Source of the DNA: Sipunculus nudus
Taxonomy: Eukaryota > Annelida > Sipuncula > Golfingiida > Sipunculidae
Reading direction: 5' to 3'
Assembly (NCBI GenBank): GCA_026874595.1
Contig: CM049321.1
Span: 2,788,479-2,852,478 of the forward strand
Length of the DNA stretch: 64,000 nucleotides
This document shows, piece after piece, positions 15,101 to 28,526 of this stretch (position 1 is its first letter; each line of letters begins with the position of its first letter). The notes beneath the pieces were generated by a model. It was given only the letters and a program-made list of their open reading frames with translations. It was not told the origin of the DNA and made no database searches. The translations under genes were made by a program, and so were the position numbers.

Positions 15101-17004
15101 TTGAACAAAAGTTTAAGGCTCCTGTGACCGATGATTTGGGACACGACTCATTAAAATGAACATGTAACTGAAAAATTGGAAGGGATGATTCTCCCAGCAC
15201 ACAGTCAGAATATCACTTAATATAATTTCCAATTTATATAAGAGCAATGAACTCCCAAATTAGAATCAATTCTATGTCCTTTGTATTTGAAGCAATGTAA
15301 TCTTGAGGTAAAGGTACACGACAGTCGAGCAAAAGTTTAAGGCTCCTGTGACCGATGATTTGGGACACGACTCATTAAAATAAACCTGTAACTCAAAAAT
15401 GGGAAGGGATGATTCTCCCAGCACACAGTCAGAAAAACACTTAATATAATTTTCCAATTTATAAAAGAGCAATGAACTCCCAAATCAGAATCAATTCTAT
15501 GTCCTTTGTATTTGAAGCAATGTATTCTTGAGGTGAAGGTACACGACAGTTGAGCAAAAGTTTAAGGCCCCTGTGACTGATGATTTGGGACACGACTCAT
15601 TAAAAAGAACATGAAACTGAAAAATGGGAAGGGATAATCCTCCCAGCACACAGTCAGAATATCACTTAATATAATTTCCAATTTATAATAGAGCAATGAA
15701 ATCTCAAATCAGAATCAATTCTATGTCCTTTGTATTTGAAGCAATGTATTCTTGAGGTGAAGGTACACGACAGTTGATCAAAAGTTTAAGGCTCCTGTGA
15801 CCGATGATTTGGGACACGACTCATTAATATGAACATGAAACTGAAAAATGGGAAGGGATGATTCTCCCAGCACACAGTCAGAAAAACACTTAATATAATT
15901 TCCAATTTATAATAGAGCAATGAACTCCCAAATCAGAATCAATTCCATGTCCTTTGTATTTGAAGCAATGTATTCTTGAGGTGAAGGAACACGATAGTTG
16001 AGCAAAGGTTTAAGGCTCCTGTGACCGATGATTTGGGACACGACTCATTAAAATGAACATGAAACTGAAAAATGGGAAGGGATGATCCTCCCAGCACTCA
16101 GTCAGAATAACACTTAATATAATTTTCCAATTTATAAAAGAGCAATGAACTCTCAAATCAGAATCAATTCTATGTCCTTTGTATTTGAAGCAATGTATTC
16201 TTGAGGTGAAGGTACACGACAGTTGAGCAAAAGTTTAAGGCTCCTGTGACCGATGATTTGGGACACGTCTCATTAAAATAAACATGTAACTGAAAAATGG
16301 GAAGGGATGATTCTTCCAGCACACAGTCAGAATAACACTTAATATAATTTTCCAATTTATAATAGAGCAATAAACTCCCAAATCAGAATCAATTCCATGT
16401 CCTTTGTATTTGAAGCAATGTATTCTTGAGGTGAAGGTACACGACAGTTGAACAAAAGTTTAAGGCTCCTGTGACCGATGATTTGGGACACGACTCATTC
16501 AAATGAACATGAAACTGAAAAATGGGAAGGGATGATTCTCCCAGCACACAGTTCAGAATAACACTTAATATAATTTTCCAATTTATAAAAGAGCAATGAA
16601 CTCCCAAATCAGAATCAATTCTATGTCCTTTGTATTTGAAGCAATGTATTCTTGAGGTGAAGGTACACGACAGTTGAGCAAAAGTTTAAGGCTCCTATGA
16701 CTGGTGATTTGGGACACGACTCATTAAAAAGAACATGAAACTGAAAAATGGGAAGGGATAATCCTCCCAGCACACAGTCAGAATATCACTTAATATAATT
16801 TCCAATTTATAATAGAGCAATGAAATCTCAAACCAGAATCAATTCTATGTCCTTTGTCTTTGAAGCAATGTATTCTTCAGGTGAAGGTACACGACAGTTG
16901 AACAAAAGTTTAAGGCTCCTGTGACCGATGATTTGGGACACGACTCATTAAAATGAACATGTAACTGAAAAATTGGAAGGGATGATTCTCCCAGCACACA
17001 GTCA
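12120..17004. repeat. satellite super-block 2 (near-identical to super-block 1)
   Basis: The diagnostic monomer recurs at 12120, 14142 and 16164, again 2022 bp apart. The third copy carries the same CATTCAAATG and ACTGGTGATTT changes and the same fused monomer as in super-block 1. The match with 1348-6232 is collinear at a 10772-bp offset, so both blocks descend from one duplication at least 6.2 kb long. At its right end the block runs into monomers (17005 to about 18570) that also follow super-block 3. Confidence 0.9.
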
Positions 17005-19087
17005 GAATATCACTTAATATAATTTCCAATTTATATAAGAGCAATGAACTCCCAAATTAGAATCAATTCTATGTCCTTTGTATTTGAAGCAATGTAATCT
17101 TGAGGTGAAGGTACACGACAGTCGAGCAAAAGTTTAAGGCTCCTGTGACCGATGATTTGGGACACGACTCATTAAAATGAACATGAAACTGAAAAATGGG
17201 AAGGGATGATCCTCCCAGCACACAGTCAGAATAACACTTAATATAATTTTCCAATTTATAATAGAGCAATGAACTCTCGAATCAGAATCAATTCTATGTC
17301 CTTTGTATTTGAAGCAATGTATTTCTTGAGGTGAAGGTACACGACAGTTGAGCAAAAGTTTAAGGCTCCTTTGACCGATGATTTGGGACACGACTCATTA
17401 AAATAAACCTGTAACTCAAAAATGGGAAGGGATGATTCTCCCAGCACACAGTCAGAAAAACACTTAATATAATTTTCCAATTTATAAAAGAGCAATGAAC
17501 TCCCAAATCAGAATCAATTCTATGTCCTTTGTATTTGAAGCAATGTATTCTTGAGGTGAAGGTACACGACAGTTGAGCAAAAGTTTAAGGCCCCTGTGAC
17601 TGATGATTTGGGACACGACTCATTAAAAAGAACATGAAACTGAAAAATGGGAAGGGAGGATCCTCCCAGCACACAGTCAGAATAACACTTAATATAATTT
17701 CCAATTTATAATAGAGCAATGAACTCTCAAATCAGAATCAATTCTATGTCCTTTGTATTTGAAGCAATGTATTCTTCAGGTCAAGGTACACGACAGTTGA
17801 GCAAAAGTTTAAGGCTCCTGTGACCGATGATTTGGGACACGACTCATTAAAATGAACATGAAACTGAAAAATGGGAAGGGATGATTCTCCCAGCACACAG
17901 TCAGAATAACACTTAATATAATTTTCCAATTTATAATAGAGCAATGAACTCTCAAATCAGAATCAATTCTATGTCATTTGTATTTGAAGCAATGTATTCT
18001 TCAGGTCAAGGTACACGACAGTTGAGCAAAAGTTTAAGGCTCCTGTGACCGATGATTTGGGACACGACTCATTAAAATGAACATGTAACTGAAAAATGGG
18101 AAGGGATGATCCTCCCAGCAAACAGTTCAGAATAACACTTAATATAATTTCCAATTTATAATAGAGCAATGAACTCTCAAATCAGAATCAATTCTATGTC
18201 CTTTGTATTTGAAGCGATGTATTCTTGAGGTGAAGGTACACGACAGTTGAGCAAAAGTTTAAGGCTCCTGTGACTGAAGATTTGGGACACGACTCATTAA
18301 AATGAATATGTAACTGAAAAATGGGAAGGGATGATCCTCCCAGCAAACAGTTCAGAATAACACTTAATATAATTTCCAATTTATAATAGAGCAATGAACT
18401 CCCAAATCAGAATCAATTCTATGTCCTTTGTAATTGAAGCAATGTATTCTTGAGGTGAAGGTACACTACAGTTGATCAAAAGTTTAAGGCTCCTGTGACC
18501 GATGATTTGGGACACGACTCATTAAAATGAACATGAAACTGAAAAATGGGAAGGGATGATCCTCCCAGCACACAGTCAGAATAACACTTTATATAATTTT
18601 CCAATTTATAATAGAGCAATGAACTCTCAAATCAGAATCAATTCTATGTCCTTTGTATTTGAAGCAATGTATTCTTGAGGTGAAGGTACACGACAGTTGA
18701 GCAAAAGTTTAAGGCTCCTGTGACCGATGATTTGGGACACGACTCATTAAAATAAACATGTAACTGAAAAATGGGAAGGGATGATTCTCCCAGCACACAG
18801 TCAGAATAACACTTAATATAATTTTCCAATTTATATAAGAGCAATGAACTCCCAAATCAGAATCAATTCTATGTCCTTTGTATTTGAAGCAATGTATTCT
18901 TGAGGTGAAGGTACACGACAGTTGAGCAAAAGTTTAAGGCTCCTGTGACCGATGATTTGGGACACGACTCATTAAAATGAACATGAAACTGAAAAATGGG
19001 AAGGGATGATCCTCCCAGCACTCAGTCAGAATAACACTTAATATAATTTTCCAATTTATAAAAGAGCAATGAACTCTCAAATCAGAA

Positions 19088-22000
19088 TCAATTCTATGTC
19101 CTTTGTATTTGAAGCAATGTATTCTTGAGGTGAAGGTACACGACAGTTGAGCAAAAGTTTAAGGCTCCTGTGACCGATGATTTGGGACACGTCTCATTAA
19201 AATAAACATGTAACTGAAAAATGGGAAGGGATGATTCTTCCAGCACACAGTCAGAATAACACTTAATATAATTTTCCAATTTATAATAGAGCAATAAACT
19301 CCCAAATCAGAATCAATTCCATGTCCTTTGTATTTGAAGCAATGTATTCTTGAGGTGAAGGTACACGACAGTTGAACAAAAGTTTAAGGCTCCTGTGACC
19401 GATGATTTGGGACACGACTCATTAAAATGAACATGAAACTGAAAAATGGGAAGGGATGATTCTCCCAGCACACAGTTCAGAATAACACTTAATATAATTT
19501 TCCAATTTATAAAAGAGCAATGAACTCCCAAATCAGAATCAATTCTATGTCCTTTGTATTTGAAGCAATGTATTCTTGAGGTGAAGGTACACGACAGTTG
19601 AGCAAAAGTTTAAGGCTCCTATGACTGATGATTTGGGACACGACTCATTAAAAAGAACATGAAACTGAAAAATGGGAAGGGATAATCCTCCCAGCACACA
19701 GTCAGAATATCACTTAATATAATTTCCAATTTATAATAGAGCAATGAAATCTCAAACCAGAATCAATTTTATGTCCTTTGTATTTGAAGCAATGTATTCT
19801 TGAGGTGAAGGTACACGATAGTTGAGCAAAAGTTTAAGGCTCCTGTGACCGATGATTAGGGACACGACTCATTAAAATGAACCTGAAACTAAAAAATGGG
19901 AAGGGATGATCCTCCAAGCACACAGTTCAGAATAACACTTAATATAATTTCCAATTTATAATAGAGCAATGAACTCCCAAATCAGAATCAATTCTATGTC
20001 CTTTGTCTTTGAAGCAATGTATTCTTCAGGTGAAGGTACACGACAGTTGAACAAAAGTTTAAGGCTCCTGTGACCGATGATTTGGGACACGACTCATTAA
20101 AATGAACATGTAACTGAAAAATTGGAAGGGATGATTCTCCCAGCACACAGTCAGAATATCACTTAATATAATTTCCAATTTATATAAGAGCAATGAACTC
20201 CCAAATTAGAATCAATTCTATGTCCTTTGTATTTGAAGCAATGTAATCTTGAGGTGAAGGTACACGACAGTCGAGCAAAAGTTTAAGGCTCCTGTGACCG
20301 ATGATTTGGGACACGACTCATTAAAATAAACCTGTAACTCAAAAATGGGAAGGGATGATTCTCCCAGCACACAGTCAGAAAAACACTTAATATAATTTTC
20401 CAATTTATAAAAGAGCAATGAACTCCCAAATCAGAATCAATTCTATGTCCTTTGTATTTGAAGCAATGTATTCTTGAGGTGAAGGTACACGACAGTTGAG
20501 CAAAAGTTTAAGGCCCCTGTGACTGATGATTTGGGACACGACTCATTAAAAAGAACATGAAACTGAAAAATGGGAAGGGATAATCCTCCCAGCACACAGT
20601 CAGAATATCACTTAATATAATTTCCAATTTATAATAGAGCAATGAAATCTCAAATCAGAATCAATTCTATGTCCTTTGTATTTGAAGCAATGTATTCTTG
20701 AGGTGAAGGTACACGACAGTTGATCAAAAGTTTAAGGCTCCTGTGACCGATGATTTGGGACACGACTCATTAATATGAACATGAAACTGAAAAATGGGAA
20801 GGGATGATTCTCCCAGCACACAGTCAGAAAAACACTTAATATAATTTCCAATTTATAATAGAGCAATGAACTCCCAAATCAGAATCAATTCCATGTCCTT
20901 TGTATTTGAAGCAATGTATTCTTGAGGTGAAGGAACACGATAATTGAGCAAAAGTTTAAGGCTCCTGTGACCGATGATTTGGGACACGACTCATTAAAAT
21001 GAACATGAAACTGAAAAATGGGAAGGGATGATCCTCCCAGCACTCAGTCAGAATAACACTTAATATAATTTTCCAATTTATAAAAGAGCAATGAACTCTC
21101 AAATCAGAATCAATTCTATGTCCTTTGTATTTGAAGCAATGTATTCTTGAGGTGAAGGTACACGACAGTTGAGCAAAAGTTTAAGGCTCCTGTGACCGAT
21201 GATTTGGGACACGTCTCATTAAAATAAACATGTAACTGAAAAATGGGAAGGGATGATTCTTCCAGCACACAGTCAGAATAACACTTAATATAATTTTCCA
21301 ATTTATAATAGAGCAATAAACTCCCAAATCAGAATCAATTCCATGTCCTTTGTATTTGAAGCAATGTATTCTTGAGGTGAAGGTACACGACAGTTGAACA
21401 AAAGTTTAAGGCTCCTGTGACCGATGATTTGGGACACGACTCATTAAAATGAACATGAAACTGAAAAATGGGAAGGGATGATTCTCCCAGCACACAGTTC
21501 AGAATAACACTTAATATAATTTTCCAATTTATAAAAGAGCAATGAACTCCCAAATCAGAATCAATTCTATGTCCTTTGTATTTGAAGCAATGTATTCTTG
21601 AGGTGAAGGTACACGACAGTTGAGCAAAAGTTTAAGGCTCCTATGACTGATGATTTGGGACACGACTCATTAAAAAGAACATGAAACTGAAAAATGGGAA
21701 GGGATAATCCTCCCAGCACACAGTCAGAATATCACTTAATATAATTTCCAATTTATAATAGAGCAATGAAATCTCAAACCAGAATCAATTTTATGTCCTT
21801 TGTATTTGAAGCAATGTATTCTTGAGGTGAAGGTACACGATAGTTGAGCAAAAGTTTAAGGCTCCTGTGACCGATGATTAGGGACACGACTCATTAAAAG
21901 AACCTGAAACTAAAAAATGGGAAGGGATGATCCTCCAAGCACACAGTTCAGAATAACACTTAATATAATTTCCAATTTATAATAGAGCAATGAACTCCCA

Positions 22001-25000
22001 AATCAGAATCAATTCTATGTCCTTTGTCTTTGAAGCAATGTATTCTTCAGGTGAAGGTACACGACAGTTGAACAAAAGTTTAAGGCTCCTGTGACCGATG
22101 ATTTGGGACACGACTCATTAAAATGAACATGTAACTGAAAAATTGGAAGGGATGATTCTCCCAGCACACAGTCAGAATATCACTTAATATAATTTCCAAT
22201 TTATATAAGAGCAATGAACTCCCAAATTAGAATCAATTCTATGTCCTTTGTATTTGAAGCAATGTAATCTTGAGGTGAAGGTACACGACAGTCGAGCAAA
22301 AGTTTAAGGCTCCTGTGACCGATGATTTGGGACACGACTCATTAAAATAAACCTGTAACTCAAAAATGGGAAGGGATGATTCTCCCAGCACACAGTCAGA
22401 AAAACACTTAATATAATTTTCCAATTTATAAAAGAGCAATGAACTCCCAAATCAGAATCAATTCTATGTCCTTTGTATTTGAAGCAATGTATTCTTGAGG
22501 TGAAGGTACACGACAGTTGATCAAAAGTTTAAGGCTCCTGTGACCGATGATTTGGGACACGACTCATTAATATGAACATGAAACTGAAAAATGGGAAGGG
22601 ATGATTCTCCCAGCACACAGTCAGAAAAACACTTAATATAATTTCCAATTTATAATAGAGCAATGAACTCCCAAATCAGAATCAATTCCATGTCCTTTGT
22701 ATTTGAAGCAATGTATTCTTGAGGTGAAGGAACACGATAATTGAGCAAAAGTTTAAGGCTCCTGTGACCGATGATTTGGGACACGACTCATTAAAATGAA
22801 CATGAAACTGAAAAATGGGAAGGGATGATCCTCCCAGCACTCAGTCAGAATAACACTTAATATAATTTTCCAATTTATAAAAGAGCAATGAACTCTCAAA
22901 TCAGAATCAATTCTATGTCCTTTGTATTTGAAGCAATGTATTCTTGAGGTGAAGGTACACGACAGTTGAGCAAAAGTTTAAGGCTCCTGTGACCGATGAT
23001 TTGGGACACGTCTCATTAAAATAAACATGTAACTGAAAAATGGGAAGGGATGATTCTTCCAGCACACAGTCAGAATAACACTTAATATAATTTTCCAATT
23101 TATAATAGAGCAATAAACTCCCAAATCAGAATCAATTCCATGTCCTTTGTATTTGAAGCAATGTATTCTTGAGGTGAAGGTACACGACAGTTGAACAAAA
23201 GTTTAAGGCTCCTGTGACCGATGATTTGGGACACGACTCATTAAAATGAACATGAAACTGAAAAATGGGAAGGGATGATTCTCCCAGCACACAGTTCAGA
23301 ATAACACTTAATATAATTTTCCAATTTATAAAAGAGCAATGAACTCCCAAATCAGAATCAATTCTATGTCCTTTGTATTTGAAGCAATGTATTCTTGAGG
23401 TGAAGGTACACGACAGTTGAGCAAAAGTTTAAGGCTCCTATGACTGATGATTTGGGACACGACTCATTAAAAAGAACATGAAACTGAAAAATGGGAAGGG
23501 ATAATCCTCCCAGCACACAGTCAGAATATCACTTAATATAATTTCCAATTTATAATAGAGCAATGAAATCTCAAACCAGAATCAATTTTATGTCCTTTGT
23601 ATTTGAAGCAATGTATTCTTGAGGTGAAGGTACACGATAGTTGAGCAAAAGTTTAAGGCTCCTGTGACCGATGATTAGGGACACGACTCATTAAAAGAAC
23701 CTGAAACTAAAAAAATGGGAAGGGATGATCCTCCAAGCACACAGTTCAGAATAACACTTAATATAATTTCCAATTTATAATAGAGCAATGAACTCCCAAA
23801 TCAGAATCAATTCTATGTCCTTTGTCTTTGAAGCAATGTATTCTTCAGGTGAAGGTACACGACAGTTGAACAAAAGTTTAAGGCTCCTGTGACCGATGAT
23901 TTGGGACACGACTCATTAAAATGAACATGTAACTGAAAAATTGGAAGGGATGATTCTCCCAGCACACAGTCAGAATATCACTTAATATAATTTCCAATTT
24001 ATATAAGAGCAATGAACTCCCAAATTAGAATCAATTCTATGTCCTTTGTATTTGAAGCAATGTAATCTTGAGGTGAAGGTACACGACAGTCGAGCAAAAG
24101 TTTAAGGCTCCTGTGACCGATGATTTGGGACACGACTCATTAAAATAAACCTGTAACTCAAAAATGGGAAGGGATGATTCTCCCAGCACACAGTCAGAAA
24201 AACACTTAATATAATTTTCCAATTTATAAAAGAGCAATGAACTCCCAAATCAGAATCAATTCTATGTCCTTTGTATTTGAAGCAATGTATTCTTGAGGTG
24301 AAGGTACACGACAGTTGATCAAAAGTTTAAGGCTCCTGTGACCGATGATTTGGGACACGACTCATTAATATGAACATGAAACTGAAAAATGGGAAGGGAT
24401 GATTCTCCCAGCACACAGTCAGAAAAACACTTAATATAATTTCCAATTTATAATAGAGCAATGAACTCCCAAATCAGAATCAATTCCATGTCCTTTGTAT
24501 TTGAAGCAATGTATTCTTGAGGTGAAGGAACACGATAGTTGAGCAAAAGTTTAAGGCTCCTGTGACCGATGATTTGGGACACGACTCATTAAAATGAACA
24601 TGAAACTGAAAAATGGGAAGGGATGATCATCCCAGCACTCAGTCAGAATAACACTTAATATAATTTTCCAATTTATAAAAGAGCAATGAACTCTCAAATC
24701 AGAATCAATTCTATGTCCTTTGTATTTGAAGCAATGTATTCTTGAGGTGAAGGTACACGACCGTTGAGCAAAAGTTTAAGGCTCCTGTGACCGATGATTT
24801 GGGACACGTCTCATTAAAATAAACATGTAACTGAAAAATGGGAAGGGATGATTCTTCCAGCACACAGTCAGAATAACACTTAATATAATTTTCCAATTTA
24901 TAATAGAGCAATAAACTCCCAAATCAGAATCAATTCCATGTCCTTTGTATTTGAAGCAATGTATTCTTGAGGTGAAGGTACACGACAGTTGAACAAAAGT

Positions 25001-25600
25001 TTAAGGCTCCTGTGACCGATGATTTGGGACACGACTCATTCAAATGAACATGAAACTGAAAAATGGGAAGGGATGATTCTCCCAGCACACAGTTCAGAAT
25101 AACACTTAATATAATTTTCCAATTTATAAAAGAGCAATGAACTCCCAAATCAGAATCAATTCTATGTCCTTTGTATTTGAAGCAATGTATTCTTGAGGTG
25201 AAGGTACACGACAGTTGAGCAAAAGTTTAAGGCTCCTATGACTGGTGATTTGGGACACGACTCATTAAAAAGAACATGAAACTGAAAAATGGGAAGGGAT
25301 AATCCTCCCAGCACACAGTCAGAATATCACTTAATATAATTTCCAATTTATAATAGAGCAATGAAATCTCAAACCAGAATCAATTCTATGTCCTTTGTCT
25401 TTGAAGCAATGTATTCTTCAGGTGAAGGTACACGACAGTTGAACAAAAGTTTAAGGCTCCTGTGACCGATGATTTGGGACACGACTCATTAAAATGAACA
25501 TGTAACTGAAAAATTGGAAGGGATGATTCTCCCAGCACACAGTCAGAATATCACTTAATATAATTTCCAATTTATATAAGAGCAATGAACTCCCAAATTA
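19088..25600. repeat. satellite super-block 3 with two contracted 8-mer units
   Basis: The diagnostic monomer lies at 19088, 21110, 22907 and 24705. Intervals are 2022, 1797 and 1798 bp, so the second and third units lost one monomer, the type with AAGGCCCCTGTGACTG. Both contracted units also share a 2-bp deletion (ATTAAAAGAACCTG, near 21894 and 23692), so the 8-mer arose once and was then copied. The last unit carries the same variant changes that end super-blocks 1 and 2. Confidence 0.88.
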
Positions 25601-27115
25601 GAATCAATTCTATGTCCTTTGTATTTGAAGCAATGTATTCTTGAGGTGAAGGTACACGACAGTCGAGCAAAAGTTTAAGGCTCCTGTGACCGATGATTTG
25701 GGACACGACTCATTAAAATGAACATGAAACTGAAAAATGGGAAGGGATGATCCTCCCAGCACACAGTCAGAATAACACTTAATATAATTTTCCAATTTAT
25801 AATAGAGCAATGAACTCTCGAATCAGAATCAATTCTATGTCCTTTGTATTTGAAGCAATATATTTCTTGAGGTGAAGGTACACGACAGTTGAGCAAAAGT
25901 TTAAGGCTCCTTTGACCGATGATTTGGGACACGACTCATTAAAATAAACCTGTAACTCAAAAATGGGAAGGGATGATTCTCCCAGCACACAGTCAGAAAA
26001 ACACTTAATATAATTTTCCAATTTATAAAAGAGCAATGAACTCCCAAATCAGAATCAATTCTATGTCCTTTGTATTTGAAGCAATGTATTCTTGAGGTGA
26101 AGGTACACGACAGTTGAGCAAAAGTTTAAGGCCCCTGTGACTGATGATTTGGGACACGACTCATTAAAAAGAACATGAAACTGAAAAATGGGAAGGGAGG
26201 ATCCTCCCAGCACACAGTCAGAATAACACTTAATATAATTTCCAATTTATAATAGAGCAATGAACTCCCAAATCAGAATCAATTCTATGTCCTTTGTATT
26301 TGAAGCAATGTATTCTTCAGGTCAAGGTACACGACAGTTGAGCAAAAGTTTAAGGCTCCTGTGACCGATGATTTAGGACACGACTCATTAAAATGAACAT
26401 GAAACTGAAAAATGGGAAGGGATGATTCTCCCAGCACACAGTCAGAATAACACTTAATATAATTTTCCAATTTATAATAGAGCAATGAACTCTCAAATCA
26501 GAATCAATTCTATGTCCTTTGTATTTGAAGCAATGTATTCTTCAGGTCAAGGTACACGACAGTTGAGCAAAAGTTTAAGGCTCCTGTGACCGATGATTTG
26601 GGACACGACTCATTAAAATGAACATGTAACTGAAAAATGGGAAGGGATGATCCTCCCAGCAAACAGTTCAGAATAACACTTAATATAATTTCCAATTTAT
26701 AATAGAGCAATGAACTCTCAAATCAGAATCAATTCTATGTCCTTTGTATTTGAAGCGATGTATTCTTGAGGTGAAGGTACACGACAGTTGAGCAAAAGTT
26801 TAAGGCTCCTGTGACTGAAGATTTGGGACACGACTCATTAAAATGAATATGTAACTGAAAAATGGGAAGGGATGATCCTCCCAGCAAACAGTTCAGAATA
26901 ACACTTAATATAATTTCCAATTTATAATAGAGCAATGAACTCCCAAATCAGAATCAATTCTATGTCCTTTGTAATTGAAGCAATGTATTCTTGAGGTGAA
27001 GGTACACTACAGTTGATCAAAAGTTTAAGGCTCCTGTGACCGATGATTTGGGACACGACTCATTAAAATGAACATGAAACTGAAAAATGGGAAGGGATGA
27101 TCCTCCCAGCACACA
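24640..27115. repeat. duplicate of satellite segment ~16100-18574
   Basis: From about 24640 to the right edge of the array the sequence follows about 16100-18574 at an 8541-bp offset, including the shared monomers with CTCGAATCAG and GTGACTGAAGATTTGG. Only scattered single-base differences are visible, for example AAAAG versus AAAGG upstream of the block and CATTTG versus CCTTTG at 17973. The copies separate again near the array end, where CAGTTCAG replaces CAGTCAG. Confidence 0.82.
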
Positions 27116-27133
27116 GTTCAGAATAACACTTAC

Positions 27134-27230
27134 AAGGGTAAGGTTCATTAGAAGAAGTTTGCAAAGCTTTTTATAAGTGTGATCGTCGACACTATGAATT
27201 TTATATACCCCCTTAAGATGAACATTCAGC
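27134..27230 (-). CDS. possible internal exon abutting the satellite edge
   Basis: Read on the minus strand, a pyrimidine-rich tract ending TATCTTTTCCAG is followed by 97 bases that stay open for 32 codons and then meet the donor sequence GTAAGT. One base completes the first codon and the exon ends in phase 0. The peptide begins LNVHLKGVYKIHSVDDH and ends KLCKLLLMNLTL. I do not recognise a family. The donor is unusual: its G (27133) is unique DNA, while its T and the following AAGT come from the last satellite monomer, so any intron would run straight into the 27-kb array. There is faint similarity between this segment and the satellite's own minus-strand reading (PIF..VH), so it could instead be a decayed edge monomer. 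No second exon of the same gene was identified. Confidence 0.35.
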
Positions 27231-28393
27231 CTGGAAAAGATAGGGGCCGGGGGTAAGAAACAAATAAAACATTCCAAATTATCATGCATAAACAATAAAA
27301 GTTCAAAGAAAAAAATGATAAAACATGTACCAACACTATTCCAAGGGACACAACCTAGAGCAGCATCACCCTAAATGGTCAATAGTCAACATAATCTTCT
27401 GCCTACAGAAAGACATATTGACTTATGATTAAGCAATCTAGTCAAATTAAACTTAGCCATGGTCGGACTCGGGTTTTAAGTGTCTAACTTACACTTCCAA
27501 CTCTCTCATTCATTAAAAAGTATAACTAGCAGGAACCCTATCTGTATACCGCTTTTATTTTTAATGTAACCGTTTTAGGAATGACAAGTCCTGTTTATAT
27601 GATTGAATAACATTTATCCACTAATAACTAGAAAGGTTGACCAATTATGGCAAAGCAAAAGTAAGTCTTCCTGGATAGAAACGGGACCAGGGAAAGGGGG
27701 CCCCGTACCGCTGCAAACTTTTTTAAGGGATTCAGGGATTTGTGGTCAGCGCTCGAGCGTGTCCCTTCTAGTTTGAGTGCGACATATAAAGATTTGAACA
27801 CTACGAATCCTTATTGTAAATTACAATGAGGAAAAGTTCACAGAACTTACTTATTTTAGGAATATAGACATACAAGACAATTTTGTCTGCCTCTGTATGC
27901 CAGCATTCCCATAATTTCACTCTCTCAGTTTACTTGCGCGCCTATATCGAAATACTTCTGAAAGAAGAGCTGATTTAATGTCATATTTCAGTGTTCCGTT
28001 ACATTGCTTGTACTCAGTACAATAGGTTGGAATTATGTGTGGTCTTTTCATTTTCTGAGTAAGTTGTAATTTGTGTATGGGCGGAATTTATTTTAATTTC
28101 TTTGCCTGTGAAATGTTTAAATTGTACGCCTTAAGGCTTCGCCCAGTGCAAATTCTATCTTCTGACAAATACATATAAACATTAACCCAATCCCTTAAAA
28201 TCTAAATAAGTTTACCACTAAGTGTTCTTTTATTTACTTGACGAATTATGAAAGCTGCAAGATGGTTATAATCTTACCAACAATTACCAATAATAATTTT
28301 AATTCTTATTTGTGGAATCACATGTACAACTGCAGAATTCCATTTCTGTTTCGGACTACATGACAAGGTAGTATTACACGCTTCCTGTCATTT
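27231..28393. other. no convincing gene; one short open frame
   Basis: Mixed unique-looking DNA right of the satellite. A minus-strand frame at 27628-27810 stays open for 60 codons over a GC-richer patch but has no ATG and no clear splice borders. Nothing else was recognised. Confidence 0.5.
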
Positions 28394-28526
28394 TTATATT
28401 CTGGCGCAAACCAGGCCAAGTGACTTCTGCACCTTCAGGTCCTGAATGCGTGATCGTCCCCAATACTTGTTCATTTCACCCATAATCCCCGAAACCCAGC
28501 ACACTGTTGGTGACCATACTAGCAAA
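28394..28526 (-). CDS. weak terminal-exon candidate
   Basis: On the minus strand TTTATCTTTCTATAG is a fair splice acceptor, followed by 43 open codons to TAA at 28394-28396. The peptide contains WSPTVCWVSGIMGEM and SRIQDLKVQKSLGL. It would enter in phase 2. No homologue is recognised and no partner exon was found, so this may be chance or part of a dispersed repeat. Confidence 0.18.

Larger units (their letters stand above)
1..27132. repeat. satellite DNA array, ~225-bp monomer (about 120 copies)
   Basis: Head-to-tail monomers of 224-226 bp fill the whole interval without interruption. Each can be recognised by a conserved start (TCAATTCYATGTCCTTTGT) and by the core TGACCGATGATTTGGGACAC. Successive starts at 1, 227, 452, 676, 899, 1123, 1348, 1573, 1799 and 2023 show the period. 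Length differences come from one-base changes such as AATTTCC/AATTTTCC and CAGTCAG/CAGTTCAG. The left end lies outside the window; the right end is abrupt, with the last satellite base at 27132. Monomers differ by a few percent, while equivalent monomers of the higher-order unit are nearly identical, the usual signature of unequal exchange. No CENP-B-box-like motif was noticed. I do not recognise the family, and whether it is centromeric, heterochromatic or interspersed cannot be told from sequence alone. Confidence 0.98.

Noticed and set aside
227-26935. Dozens of 60-85 codon frames on the minus strand of the satellite
   Set aside because: They are the same monomer read again and again, with a stop in every unit; no start context, splicing or known domain.
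1-27132. Declaring the satellite a centromere
   Set aside because: Higher-order structure alone is not proof; no CENP-B box was noticed and no chromatin data are available.
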